DNA of 35,506 nucleotides from Muribaculaceae bacterium (GTDB lineage Bacteria; Bacteroidota; Bacteroidia; Bacteroidales; Muribaculaceae), in NCBI GenBank assembly GCA_029057985.1, contig JAIDYR010000074.1, forward strand, positions 1 to 35,506, written 5' to 3'. Below the pieces are notes generated by a model. It did no database searches. It was not told the origin of the DNA and saw nothing but the letters and a program-made list of their open reading frames with translations. Position numbers and translations under genes: made by a program. Every line of letters starts with the position of its first letter. Within the stretch, counting starts at the first letter, position 1. Shown piece by piece: positions 8,089 through 17,354 of the stretch.

Positions 8089-9200
8089 GCCGTTGTCCAT
8101 ACGAAAGTATCCATAAACCAGGTAAATCCCACCTGAGCAAGCATAATTTGAGCCAATCTCTTCCCTTGTTGATCATCCCAAATGTTCAATTTTAATAATG
8201 GATAAGCTAAAACGATAGGGAGCATAAACCAGGATAGATATGCAATACGATTAGAAAAACTAGCTCTTATAATCATCACCCAGAATGCATTTGTCAAGGT
8301 GTAGGTATTTAGTAAAAAAAGATACTTATTATCAGTAATCTGACGTTTAATTACAATATAATATCCCAAAAGAATAGGCATAGCACTATATACTAAGAAG
8401 TCCCAACGGAAGCCACCTGCATTTTTATCTCCTACAGCGTTTGTTATTAGATAAGATTCTACTCTATCGTCAAAACCTAAACCAGCAAGAAAATTAGATA
8501 TGGTATTTCCAATCGTAATACTAATAACGATAGATAATATCCAGAATATTAGTGATAACTTGAATTGTTGTCTAAACAATATTGCAACAAATGCCATCCC
8601 GATTGGAAGTATTGTTGATCTGTGAATAAAGAATGCTGTAATAAAAAATATTATAGCAATCACTCTCTTGATATTTCTATTAGTAAGAAATGCTAATCCC
8701 ACTAATACGAGACTGCAAGCAACCCCATTCCTAAGGCCATTGGTTGCGTAGGAATAAAAAGATAATGAGCCCAAGAAAAATAGAAAAGTGGCTAATGGAT
8801 TATTTCTGGTAAATTTAATAGAAGCCCATAAAGTCAGACCGAAATATACGCAAGAAACTATAGTGAAGAATAGTTCAACGCTAATTCGTTGAGCGCTATA
8901 CATCATTGCGTAGTTCCATATTACTTCTCCCTTCTTTTCAGTAGAATCGAACATGTCTAACTCATAAAGATGAAAATTATGGGCATAAGTATAAGAATCT
9001 CCAAATACATGATAAAACTCTGAGGGTCGGTTGCCTAACCATATTGCTAAAATAGAGCAAATAAGAATAGGATATAATAGTTTGTTATGGCTATTTTGTA
9101 TTCTTGTAAATGAATACTCGCGTACCTTTAAAGCCTCTCCAAAAGTCAGAAAGATTATTAAATATAGATACACAACCCCATATAATAATGGTGAAATCAT
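8085..9200 (-). CDS. EpsG-family polysaccharide polymerase (Wzy-like)
   Basis: This 371-residue integral membrane protein has roughly ten hydrophobic segments. It carries the EpsG-family features GDSYTYAHNF in a loop after the second segment, SFYSYATNGLRNGVACSLVL in the middle, and FFIHRSTILP after the next segment. EpsG/Wzy proteins join lipid-linked repeat units in the periplasm, so with the flippase at 20.7-22.1 kb it points to Wzx/Wzy-dependent assembly. Both ends overlap neighbours by 4 bases as ATGA, fixing the start at 9200. The family identity is from motif and topology; the linkage it forms is unknown. Confidence 0.85.
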   Translation of the reverse strand: MISPLLYGVVYLYLIIFLTFGEALKVREYSFTRIQNSHNKLLYPILICSILAIWLGNRPSEFYHVFGDSYTYAHNFHLYELDMFDSTEKKGEVIWNYAMMYSAQRISVELFFTIVSCVYFGLTLWASIKFTRNNPLATFLFFLGSLSFYSYATNGLRNGVACSLVLVGLAFLTNRNIKRVIAIIFFITAFFIHRSTILPIGMAFVAILFRQQFKLSLIFWILSIVISITIGNTISNFLAGLGFDDRVESYLITNAVGDKNAGGFRWDFLVYSAMPILLGYYIVIKRQITDNKYLFLLNTYTLTNAFWVMIIRASFSNRIAYLSWFMLPIVLAYPLLKLNIWDDQQGKRLAQIMLAQVGFTWFMDTFVWTTA

Positions 9201-9940
9201 AATTCGAATCTATTACGTAAGTTTGAAAAAAAATTTATACCAAACGCCCGGTGCAGAAGCCTGACAAAATATTGTCGCAATGGGTTAACATTCATCCATG
9301 TTTTGGAATACCAATGAATGGAATGTGTATCAGAAGTTATATTGACTTTCCCTGTAGCATCATCAAAAGGATTGAAGTAATCTGTTGGATATATTGATAT
9401 GCCATTCACCTGTTGCATCCCTTTGCAAGCCATTAATCCAGCTTTTATCAATTCTCGAGTCGTAATGTTTACTACTGCATCCGTTACATTGAATTGGCCG
9501 TCGGGCTTGATAAAGTGAAGTTTAGAATAATATTCTAAAATACTGCGATATACATCCGATCCCGCTTCTGCTCCCATACCTAAGCCGGGATTGACAGCCC
9601 CGTACTCGCGTTCTTCGTCGGGGTTGATTTCGAAGCCTAAGAAAGATCCTTTCGAAACAATATCATCGAAGGATCGGATAACCTCTACATCAGTATCGAA
9701 ATAGAGACCTCCGTGTTCAAATAGTATCTTGAATCGGGCATAGTCACTTACAAAAGCATACTTTTTCGTTTGATATGCTTCCGCTGTATATTGAATCTGA
9801 TATACGTCAAAGTTATCTTCGTTCCATTCGATGATCTCGTAATCCGGTAGATATTTGCACCACGAAGCTATACACTTCCGCGCAGATTCCGGAAGAGGAT
9901 TGTGTCCAAACCAACAATAATGTATTTTCTTTGGAATCAT
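9197..9940 (-). CDS. Glycosyltransferase family 32 (DXD sugar-binding)
   Basis: The 247-residue protein begins MIPKKIHYCWFGHNPLPES and contains KKYAFVSDYARFKILFEHGG followed by LYFDTDVEV, the DXD core of GT32 (Gly_transf_sug) enzymes common in capsule loci. Its size suits a single GT-A domain with no membrane segment. The acyltransferase stop lies 4 bases upstream and the polymerase ATG overlaps its stop, so it sits firmly in the operon. The donor sugar is not predictable. Confidence 0.88.
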   Translation of the reverse strand: MIPKKIHYCWFGHNPLPESARKCIASWCKYLPDYEIIEWNEDNFDVYQIQYTAEAYQTKKYAFVSDYARFKILFEHGGLYFDTDVEVIRSFDDIVSKGSFLGFEINPDEEREYGAVNPGLGMGAEAGSDVYRSILEYYSKLHFIKPDGQFNVTDAVVNITTRELIKAGLMACKGMQQVNGISIYPTDYFNPFDDATGKVNITSDTHSIHWYSKTWMNVNPLRQYFVRLLHRAFGINFFSNLRNRFEL

Positions 9941-9944
9941 TCGA

Positions 9945-11003
9945 TTATGCTCCTGTTATGTATTTACTCTTAGGGAGAAAAGACAGAAGATACGTCAAGG
10001 CATAGCCTGTCAGTAAAGTAAGAAAGGCTATGAGAAATGTGCGAGGAAAGATATGAATGGAAGAGCCTTCAAAGAGGCCCCAATATAGGTCGCGCGCAAT
10101 GTAAATATGTGTCAAGTAAATGCAGAAAGAGTATTTGGCTATCCCTGTGAGTATTCTTTGCAGTTTTTCATTTAACTTAATATTCTGCATGATGGTATAC
10201 AGGAACGCTACCATTACAGCGCTTCCGAGCTGGAGATTGTCTAAAAGCACAGCGACATCATGGCCTCGATAGCGTAGAAAGAAGACGCTGATCGGATATA
10301 GTATGAAAAGGGTTAATAAACTAATCCATTTCCGGTTCCAACCTATATTGATTGGATATTTCTTTAGGTAATAACCTAACAGCCAATATCCCAGAAAACC
10401 ACCAAAATAGCAAAACATCCAATAATAATTTCCATTGACGGCGAAAATAGAAGCAAAATTGGGATAGAAATATAGAATCCAAGGCAATGTCATGTTGATA
10501 CCCCAAATGAATAGAAAGAATTCGATCTGGTGTCGGGAGGCATTTTTAAGCCAAGGACTTATATAGGGCGCAAGCAGATATAATCCCACCATAGCGTATA
10601 CAAACCAATATACTCCGATAGCCGGTTGTAAGGGAATATGGACAATCAGATCCACAGCTTTCGGCCATGAAAGACTTTCGGTATAAGTATGTAAGATTAC
10701 TCCTAATATCGACCATATTACCAAAGGAGGGATGAGTTTCAGAAAGCGTCGTTTATAGAATTTGCAGAATCCTGTCTTTGTTGGTAATAGTACAGTCCCG
10801 GACAGAGCGAGGAAAAGTTCAGACGAGGGGCTGCCTAAGAATGATAATCCCGATATCCATATTCCCTCTTTGGAAGGATCGAGAGCAGGCATTGTAGAGT
10901 GAGTCAGCAGAACTAAAAAGCATGCCAATACTCTTAAATTATCAATATAGTCTAATCGAGGACGTAAGGAAGAAACGGGCGTATTCTTATTTAAGTAAGT
11001 CAT
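9945..11003 (-). CDS. Acyltransferase 3 family membrane protein
   Basis: A 352-residue membrane protein with about ten hydrophobic segments. The N-terminal motif is RLDYIDNLRVLACFLVLLTH, in which Arg24 and His35 match the catalytic Arg and His of the AT3 (OafA/NodX) family. These proteins O-acylate sugars, most often O-acetylation, using acyl-CoA from the cytoplasm. The start overlaps the end of the upstream GT4 by 17 bases and no later Met preserves the motif. It is one of three AT3 genes in the operon, so the glycan may carry several acyl groups. Confidence 0.88.
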   Translation of the reverse strand: MTYLNKNTPVSSLRPRLDYIDNLRVLACFLVLLTHSTMPALDPSKEGIWISGLSFLGSPSSELFLALSGTVLLPTKTGFCKFYKRRFLKLIPPLVIWSILGVILHTYTESLSWPKAVDLIVHIPLQPAIGVYWFVYAMVGLYLLAPYISPWLKNASRHQIEFFLFIWGINMTLPWILYFYPNFASIFAVNGNYYWMFCYFGGFLGYWLLGYYLKKYPINIGWNRKWISLLTLFILYPISVFFLRYRGHDVAVLLDNLQLGSAVMVAFLYTIMQNIKLNEKLQRILTGIAKYSFCIYLTHIYIARDLYWGLFEGSSIHIFPRTFLIAFLTLLTGYALTYLLSFLPKSKYITGA

Positions 11004-12204
11004 AAATCTTATTAACTTCAGATTCGTTACTTAATGAATGGCTCTTACAATAATCTTCTATATTTTTGATTGAGGATGAAGTTGAGATAAGAGAAGCCAT
11101 GGCTTCTGCGCATCCTGCATTATCTAAGGGTACTATAATTCCATCCTCTCCATCCTTTACTTGACTCAATGCGGTTGGATATGCCGTAACAATTACCGGC
11201 TTGCCAAGAATCTGGGCTTCCTGCACTGTAATGGATTTTCCTTCGTAGCGAGATGGTTGGACATAGATGTCGCAAGCTTTTATGTATGGATATGGATTCT
11301 CCTTCTTTCCCAACAGTATTACGTGATCTTCCATTTCGGCTTCTACAATCTTTTGACGGATCAAATCTTCACTTCCTCCAAACCCGATTATATACCATTT
11401 CAAATCCTTTACACCTGACTTTACAATACGCGCAGCAATATCGGGCACATTATCGTAATTTTTGGCTGTGCAGAAACGGCCTATAGAAAGCAAGTTGGGG
11501 TGACCAGTTAATTCTCCGGAAGCATCAAACTCCTCAGCACGAGTTTTAATAAATTTTGAAGAGAGAATATTTTGGATATCCACAACTTTATGCGCTAAAG
11601 TTGGGAAAGCTTTTTCAAATGATTTTCCTACTTCCGGAGAAATGGCTGCGATGTGGTCATAGGCGTTCCATACCGGCAATTCAAGCTCCGTATTAAAGTG
11701 TACTGTCGAATAATCGGTATGGATCCATGCAAGACGCTTTTTTGCACGAATTTTATCCCGTCCTATATTATGAGGAGTCAGAAAACTGATGCAAAGATCA
11801 TATTCCATATCCGGATTTATTTTAGGTAATAGAGGAGTGACGGCATTACCAATATATTGCATTATTGAGCCGTCATCACCCGTAATTACAGTTCTTTTAA
11901 TATATCGTTTGTGACGGGACTTCCCTAATATTCGAGCTGCGACTAATCCAAACCGTCCGTTTCGAAGAGCTTCGGTCATCGGCCTCTCGATCATCGAATA
12001 TGATTTATTCTCCGGTAATAGATTGACCCATCTGGGGATATACTTCATCAATGGCCCTTGATGACTATATATGAATAGATCTACGTCTACTTTATCGGGA
12101 TCCAACGCATTAAGCAGTCCGATAAGAGCCATTTCTGCTCCTCCGAGTTCCATGTAATGCATTGTGATGATTAAGCGATATTTCTTGTGATTAGTTTTTA
12201 ACAC
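10987..12204 (-). CDS. Glycosyltransferase family 4
   Basis: A 405-residue GT-B enzyme: MHYMELGGAEMALIGLLNAL (15-34) at the acceptor side, AYDHIAAISPEVGKSF before the linker, LLSIGRFCTAKNYDNVPDIA at the start of the donor lobe and an EX7E motif in YEGKSITVQEA. It lies about 70 bases after the next upstream GT4; that gap is A+T-rich and I see no clear promoter or terminator in it. It overlaps the downstream acyltransferase start by 17 bases. Confidence 0.88.
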   Translation of the reverse strand: MLKTNHKKYRLIITMHYMELGGAEMALIGLLNALDPDKVDVDLFIYSHQGPLMKYIPRWVNLLPENKSYSMIERPMTEALRNGRFGLVAARILGKSRHKRYIKRTVITGDDGSIMQYIGNAVTPLLPKINPDMEYDLCISFLTPHNIGRDKIRAKKRLAWIHTDYSTVHFNTELELPVWNAYDHIAAISPEVGKSFEKAFPTLAHKVVDIQNILSSKFIKTRAEEFDASGELTGHPNLLSIGRFCTAKNYDNVPDIAARIVKSGVKDLKWYIIGFGGSEDLIRQKIVEAEMEDHVILLGKKENPYPYIKACDIYVQPSRYEGKSITVQEAQILGKPVIVTAYPTALSQVKDGEDGIIVPLDNAGCAEAMASLISTSSSIKNIEDYCKSHSLSNESEVNKIYDLLK

Positions 12205-12273
12205 GAATAATTGTAATTTTAACTATACATTTCTTCATTCGATAGTAAGACGAAGGAAATATCGATAGAAGCC

Positions 12274-13392
12274 TTATATCATATCCATAATCTGGGAGAT
12301 GATATTAGAGCTATTAAATATTTTTTTCCTGTCTTGAATCTTTAATTTTTGGTCTCGAAACATGGATGGATTTAAAGAGAGCTTAATAATTTCATTCTTT
12401 AAATCTTCATAATTATCACAAAGCATGCCGTATTTCCCATTTCCTAATAGTTCATTTGGTCCGGCGCAATTCATACTTATAACAGGAAGATCACATAGTA
12501 TGGCTTCAGCGCAGACTAAACTGAACCCTTCAGCTACAGAAGAGCAAACAAATAAGTCCATCTTCTTCAATATAGAATATGGATTATCTTTGTAACCTAA
12601 TAGTGTTATTTTATCTTGTAAGTTTAATTCAAATATTTTATTTTCCAGGTGGTCTCTTTCTTCTCCTTCTCCAATAATAAATAATCTAATTTCTGGATTT
12701 GCATGTAATAATTCAGGCATTAAGGAAATTAGTTGGATATATCCTTTTTGAGGAGTTAATCGTCCAATAGATACAAGATTAAATGTATCCTTGGATACTT
12801 CGCAATCTGTTTCTTCTTCTGAAAGTCTTTTGATCCGTTTCTCATCTATAGGATTATATATTGTGGTAACATTTGTGAGACCATAATAATCTCGCATAAT
12901 TTCTGAAACCGATTCGGACACTCCAATTACTTGATCAAAATTTTTGTAAGAACTGCATTCTTCTTTAAGAGAAGAGTAAATTCCTTTATTTAATGTCCAT
13001 GGAAATGCTTTTAGATCTATGTGGACCCATGCAACTTTTCGTCTTTTTGATATTTTAGAAAAAATTCGAGTGCAATATCCTTCAACAAAAGCCACATAAG
13101 TATCACCTTCCACTCCGGATATTATCCATTTAGCTGCCAACCATGATGGTAGAACTTTGTATAATAATTTATACTTTATTCGTTGTAGAATTGAATTGGA
13201 TGTAATTATAGATTTAATGGGAATTTCTAATTTATGAAATTCATCACGTTGCTTCCCAAAATCTGTTAATACTAATACTTTTGGAAGGATTCGCTTCCTG
13301 TCTATATTCCTTAAAATAGATAATAGTACTCTTTCAGCTCCTCCACCTTCGAATGATTCAATAAAGAAAACAACAATTTTACGTTTCATCAA
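12274..13392 (-). CDS. Glycosyltransferase family 4
   Basis: A 372-residue GT-B enzyme beginning KIVVFFIESFEGGGAERVLL, with LVSIGRLTPQKGYIQL opening the donor lobe and an EX7E motif in VAEGFSLVCAEA. The N-terminal MM offers two adjacent ATG codons; the first is listed. It resembles GT4 members that add internal sugars to repeat units, but specificity cannot be given. It follows the acyltransferase by 30 bases. Confidence 0.88.
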   Translation of the reverse strand: MMKRKIVVFFIESFEGGGAERVLLSILRNIDRKRILPKVLVLTDFGKQRDEFHKLEIPIKSIITSNSILQRIKYKLLYKVLPSWLAAKWIISGVEGDTYVAFVEGYCTRIFSKISKRRKVAWVHIDLKAFPWTLNKGIYSSLKEECSSYKNFDQVIGVSESVSEIMRDYYGLTNVTTIYNPIDEKRIKRLSEEETDCEVSKDTFNLVSIGRLTPQKGYIQLISLMPELLHANPEIRLFIIGEGEERDHLENKIFELNLQDKITLLGYKDNPYSILKKMDLFVCSSVAEGFSLVCAEAILCDLPVISMNCAGPNELLGNGKYGMLCDNYEDLKNEIIKLSLNPSMFRDQKLKIQDRKKIFNSSNIISQIMDMI

Positions 13393-13422
13393 AATCTGAA
13401 ATATTCGGTAATGTCAAGCTTA

Positions 13423-14448
13423 TTATTTTGATAGAAAAGAAGGGAGCAATAAAAATCTCTTTTTAAGATATGAATAATCGATCAGGACTCCTTTACCTAT
13501 TAGTTTTGGAATCTTGCGATTGAGAATCTTTATTGTGGGCCAAAGTAAAATCAGCGTGCATAGAGTTTGGATAAATCCTATAGGAATATTGATCTCTCCA
13601 AATAAATGAAGCGCAATAATCATGAATATAGTTTGATAAATTTCGCTGACGCCAAGTACAATATAGGAATTGCGCCCGAAAAACCAGAAGGGATAAGCCA
13701 GCCTAAATCTATGAATCCATTTGAAGAAATATATTAGAACTACTATTAATCCGAAAGTTTCAATATATGTCAAAAGAGTATCATTTAAAAGTAGATTTTT
13801 TCGTAATGCCCATGCGCCGGCGAATAAAAGAGTTCCCGCATATAAGGGATAATAAGAACTGCGTTTGCCATTCTCAACTACTCCCAAAAGTTGCTTGCCG
13901 AATTCATGTCCCATAATGTAGTAAATCAGATACCTCAGAGCCCGACCAAGCATGAGTGGAGTATACAGATCCCACACATACTTCACTCCTATGTAAGTTA
14001 ATATGATCGCCACGATAGTAATTAGCCAACGTCGCCTGAATATTTTGACAAGGAGATAAGTCATAACTTGTTGACAGAAAAGGGCGCAGATAAACCACAA
14101 AGGTGGATTGACTGTAAAGTTGTAATTCTGTCTGTGTAGCTCAAATACTTCCCAGATGCAGCCAAAATCAAACTGCTTTAAGGAGTGGTCTGCTAAATAA
14201 TTTTGGCCGATTAAGTATATATAGTAGAGAAGATAGAAAAAGACAAAAGGAACTAATAATTGATTTGTCTTTTTCTGAATATATGTTTTTATTGGTACTA
14301 TTTTGAAAAAGATGCCGGATGCAAAGAAGAAGAGAGGAATTCTGAATCCAAAATCGACAAACCATGGATGAGTGGTATGAAACCAAACGACCCACGTAAT
14401 ACTGAGCCCTTTTAAATAATCGATATAATCAATTCTCTTGCCAGCCAT
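13423..14448 (-). CDS. Acyltransferase 3 family membrane protein
   Basis: A 341-residue multi-pass membrane protein of the AT3 type. The opening segment KRIDYIDYLKGLSITWVVWF is followed by His24 and then HTTHPWF, placing the candidate catalytic His in the first helix, and LWFICALFCQQ follows in a middle segment. It probably O-acylates a sugar of the repeat unit. The ATG shares one base with the stop of the upstream GT2, so translation is likely coupled. The Arg usually found in the N-terminal motif is less clear here than in the copy at 9.9-11.0 kb. Confidence 0.85.
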   Translation of the reverse strand: MAGKRIDYIDYLKGLSITWVVWFHTTHPWFVDFGFRIPLFFFASGIFFKIVPIKTYIQKKTNQLLVPFVFFYLLYYIYLIGQNYLADHSLKQFDFGCIWEVFELHRQNYNFTVNPPLWFICALFCQQVMTYLLVKIFRRRWLITIVAIILTYIGVKYVWDLYTPLMLGRALRYLIYYIMGHEFGKQLLGVVENGKRSSYYPLYAGTLLFAGAWALRKNLLLNDTLLTYIETFGLIVVLIYFFKWIHRFRLAYPFWFFGRNSYIVLGVSEIYQTIFMIIALHLFGEINIPIGFIQTLCTLILLWPTIKILNRKIPKLIGKGVLIDYSYLKKRFLLLPSFLSK

Positions 14449-15398
14449 TATAATGCCTCTACAAGTTTATATAGTCCAAATCTGAGACAAATATGTACAA
14501 TAAAATCCCCGAGTGATACCGGTTGATACGAAGAAAATGAATGTCTGATTAATTTCATTCTCAAATACTTTTTGGGTATCTGATAATTGCCCCTCTTTAT
14601 GAACTTCATGGCATTTCCTCGATATTGCGGATAGACGAATTGATTTATGTATCTATGGTGCGATTCAGAAATACGTTCGTAGAGTTCTTGTTGCAGTTTC
14701 AGATAATTTTTGAAAATTATTTCATTAGGCTCGGTCGACATACTATTCTGCCTAATAAAATAATAATAAACGGGTCGCGACAGTACACAGATCTTATCAA
14801 TATCTTTTAAATATTCAATATTAAATCGAGTATCTTCAGGAAGTTCCTTTTCAAATCTCAATGAATTATTACGTATCTTTCGAAGAGAGTAACATTTCCC
14901 GCAACACGAGTTGATTATTCCGTTCTTTAATTGTTTGAGGAAATGCAGATTATTCCATATATCGTTATACTTTTCTCCAACAATATTGCCCTCTAATAAT
15001 TCTCTGTCGGATTCTTTACATCTATATAATTTTCCAATGACAAGAGTATCGTGAGTAGAATATCGTCTCAATGATTCTATTGCATCAGTAGAAAGTTCGT
15101 CATCGCTGTCCACGAATATGACATATTCAGAGTCAGAGTTAGTTTTGCATATTCCATAGTTACGAGTATCGCCCAGACCTCCATTAGATTTAGAATACAA
15201 TTTGAATCGAGAATCGTTGATTTTATTAATATAATTCTTACAGATTTGTAACGAATTATCAGTGGATCCGTCATTGACCACGATAACTTCAATGTTAGTA
15301 TAAGTTTGCAATCTTATCGATTCCAAACATGCCTCAACATATTCTACTACGTTATAAACAGGAATAACTATTGATATCAAAGGTGGATTCATGCGCAA
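14448..15398 (-). CDS. Glycosyltransferase family 2
   Basis: A 316-residue GT-A enzyme with ISIVIPVYNVVEYVEACLES, VIVVNDGSTDNSLQICK and the metal motif VIFVDSDDE. It lies 26 bases after the previous GT2. Internal Met3 is a possible alternative start. The C-terminal third, rich in basic and aromatic residues, is typical of capsule GT2 enzymes that act on lipid-linked acceptors. It is one of four consecutive GT2 genes that presumably extend the same repeat unit. Confidence 0.88.
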   Translation of the reverse strand: MRMNPPLISIVIPVYNVVEYVEACLESIRLQTYTNIEVIVVNDGSTDNSLQICKNYINKINDSRFKLYSKSNGGLGDTRNYGICKTNSDSEYVIFVDSDDELSTDAIESLRRYSTHDTLVIGKLYRCKESDRELLEGNIVGEKYNDIWNNLHFLKQLKNGIINSCCGKCYSLRKIRNNSLRFEKELPEDTRFNIEYLKDIDKICVLSRPVYYYFIRQNSMSTEPNEIIFKNYLKLQQELYERISESHHRYINQFVYPQYRGNAMKFIKRGNYQIPKKYLRMKLIRHSFSSYQPVSLGDFIVHICLRFGLYKLVEAL

Positions 15399-15424
15399 TT
15401 TTCAATATTTTGATGGCGAGTTGG

Positions 15425-16387
15425 TTATCTCAACTTATGTGCGATATTGTATAGATATAGTATTCTCCAACTTAAATATTGAGAACTCATGTAGACACAC
15501 TTATAGAGTTTGCTGCATTGGTCATCGTTAAATATCATGGAGGCTGTCTCGGGGAAGGTCGATTTCCACAGCTTTAATCGGCCATGAGATATTAATGTAT
15601 TCTTTGCTACAAACTTTTCAATCTTGTGTACACCACATGCGGTAAGGTCTTCATTTCTCTCTTTAAAAAAAGAATCTATTAACTTTAGATTCTGAATGCG
15701 TTGCAGATTCGATGATAAGCAAACGTTGGTAGTTAGACTTGCTTCATTTGTTTTGTCGTAATGATATAAAGCATCTGAACCAATATGGCAATTCTTTTTG
15801 CTATAAAAATATGCCTTTATTACAAATCCATAATCTTCAGCTAAGTTTATTCCTTTTTCAAATCTAAGATTATTCTCTTTTATCAGAGCGCGTCTGATTA
15901 TTCGATTCCATAGACTTAAATGAAACCAATTGGAGTGATGTTTGAATTCTTCCCAATTTCTTAGATCCGGAGTTCTTATTAGGGTCGTAGAATCTTTTGA
16001 TTCCAGACAATGATCTCCTACAGCCATATCGGCATTATTTGCAATAACAGCGAGATATAGATTTTCATAATATTTCTCATCCAACCAATCATCAGAATCA
16101 CAGTACGTAATATATTCTCCTCTCGCCTTTTCAAGACCGGCTTGACGTGCCTGGCCAATCCCGCCGTTTTTACCGTCTTTTCTTGAAGAGCAGATTATCA
16201 CTTGATTCTTCTTTTCGGGAAATTCTTCTAACGTCTCTTCTATAACTTTTCGAGAGGAGTCAAGCGATCCGTCATCAACAAAGATATATTCAATATCGGC
16301 TAATGTTTGAGCCAATAATGATCGAGTGGTTCGGCGTAAATATTTAGCCGAATTATAGAATGGTATAATTACGCTTAAAGGGATCAT
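15425..16387 (-). CDS. Glycosyltransferase family 2
   Basis: A 320-residue GT-A enzyme beginning MIPLSVIIPFYNSAKYLRRT, with YIFVDDGSLDSSRKV and YITYCDSDDW. The start cannot be moved downstream without losing the first beta strand, so the 35-base overlap with the 3' end of the upstream GT2 is real. GT2 members with this N-terminus are frequent in Bacteroidota polysaccharide loci. Donor and acceptor are unknown. Confidence 0.88.
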   Translation of the reverse strand: MIPLSVIIPFYNSAKYLRRTTRSLLAQTLADIEYIFVDDGSLDSSRKVIEETLEEFPEKKNQVIICSSRKDGKNGGIGQARQAGLEKARGEYITYCDSDDWLDEKYYENLYLAVIANNADMAVGDHCLESKDSTTLIRTPDLRNWEEFKHHSNWFHLSLWNRIIRRALIKENNLRFEKGINLAEDYGFVIKAYFYSKKNCHIGSDALYHYDKTNEASLTTNVCLSSNLQRIQNLKLIDSFFKERNEDLTACGVHKIEKFVAKNTLISHGRLKLWKSTFPETASMIFNDDQCSKLYKCVYMSSQYLSWRILYLYNIAHKLR

Positions 16388-17312
16388 CCTTTGAGAAGAT
16401 TCTTTTGCTGCGCTTAAGATTGATCAATATTATGCGCATTGTCGTATTAAAGGAATGAAAAAGTTTCTTGTCGATTGGATTTAGGGTAGAATAATCAATA
16501 TGATCATCTATAATTTGATATAAAATAGATGATTCTAAATCCTTAGGCTGGGAATAATTATAGCCAAAGAAATCTAACCAGACTTCCATAGCTTTATCTG
16601 TCATTATTGGTAGATAACTTTCTTTGAGTTTTTCAGGTACTGAGTTGAAATAGTACTTATAAAAATGCCCTTCGTAGTCCCAAGAGGTTTGAAACTTGGC
16701 CATGCAACTTTCATCGTGTATATTATAATTATATACGTTCTTAGAAATCAATTTAATCTTATTTCTACAATTAAAGGCAATCCTAATGTTCATTAGCATA
16801 TCTTCACCCTTAATTATTTCCCGTGGAAGATTAAATGATTTCTCATCAAATAGACTGCGTCGAAATAGTTTGCCAACCGGTCCGGGGGAAACAATCCCTA
16901 ATAGGCACTTTATTTGGTACTGTGTTGGCTCTAAAATTTCATTATTTTTGAGATTGTTTTGAATCCCACCTATTACAATATCATATTGATTTGATCTCTC
17001 CGCCCATAAATTCTCCAGACTATCAACTGGAATTGTATCATCGCTATCAACAAATATTACATATTCTCCCAGAGCTGCCTGTACTCCTTTTTTGCGTGCT
17101 TCTGTGACTCCTTGATTTTCTTGAGAAATTACTTTTAGTCGAGAGTCTATTTCAGAATACTTGCGACAAATGGATAAAGAATTGTCTTTACTTCCATCAT
17201 TAACGAGAATCAATTCAAAATCCGAAAAGGTCTGATTTAAAATCGACTCTATACAATTACTTAAAAACCTTTCTGTATTATATACGGGAACTATGATTGA
17301 TAGCGTAGGCAT
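16353..17312 (-). CDS. Glycosyltransferase family 2
   Basis: A 319-residue GT-A enzyme with LSIIVPVYNTERFLSNCIES, LILVNDGSKDNSLSICRKY and VIFVDSDDT. A conserved-looking IIKGEDMLMNIRIAF segment near residue 165-180 supplies the catalytic acidic residue typical of this clade. It starts 42 bases after the next upstream GT2, and its 3' end overlaps the following gene by 35 bases. Confidence 0.88.
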   Translation of the reverse strand: MPTLSIIVPVYNTERFLSNCIESILNQTFSDFELILVNDGSKDNSLSICRKYSEIDSRLKVISQENQGVTEARKKGVQAALGEYVIFVDSDDTIPVDSLENLWAERSNQYDIVIGGIQNNLKNNEILEPTQYQIKCLLGIVSPGPVGKLFRRSLFDEKSFNLPREIIKGEDMLMNIRIAFNCRNKIKLISKNVYNYNIHDESCMAKFQTSWDYEGHFYKYYFNSVPEKLKESYLPIMTDKAMEVWLDFFGYNYSQPKDLESSILYQIIDDHIDYSTLNPIDKKLFHSFNTTMRIILINLKRSKRIFSKDDPFKRNYTIL

Positions 17313-17354
17313 CGGGAGATAAAACTTGTCGACTCCAATACTAAAAATAAATTG

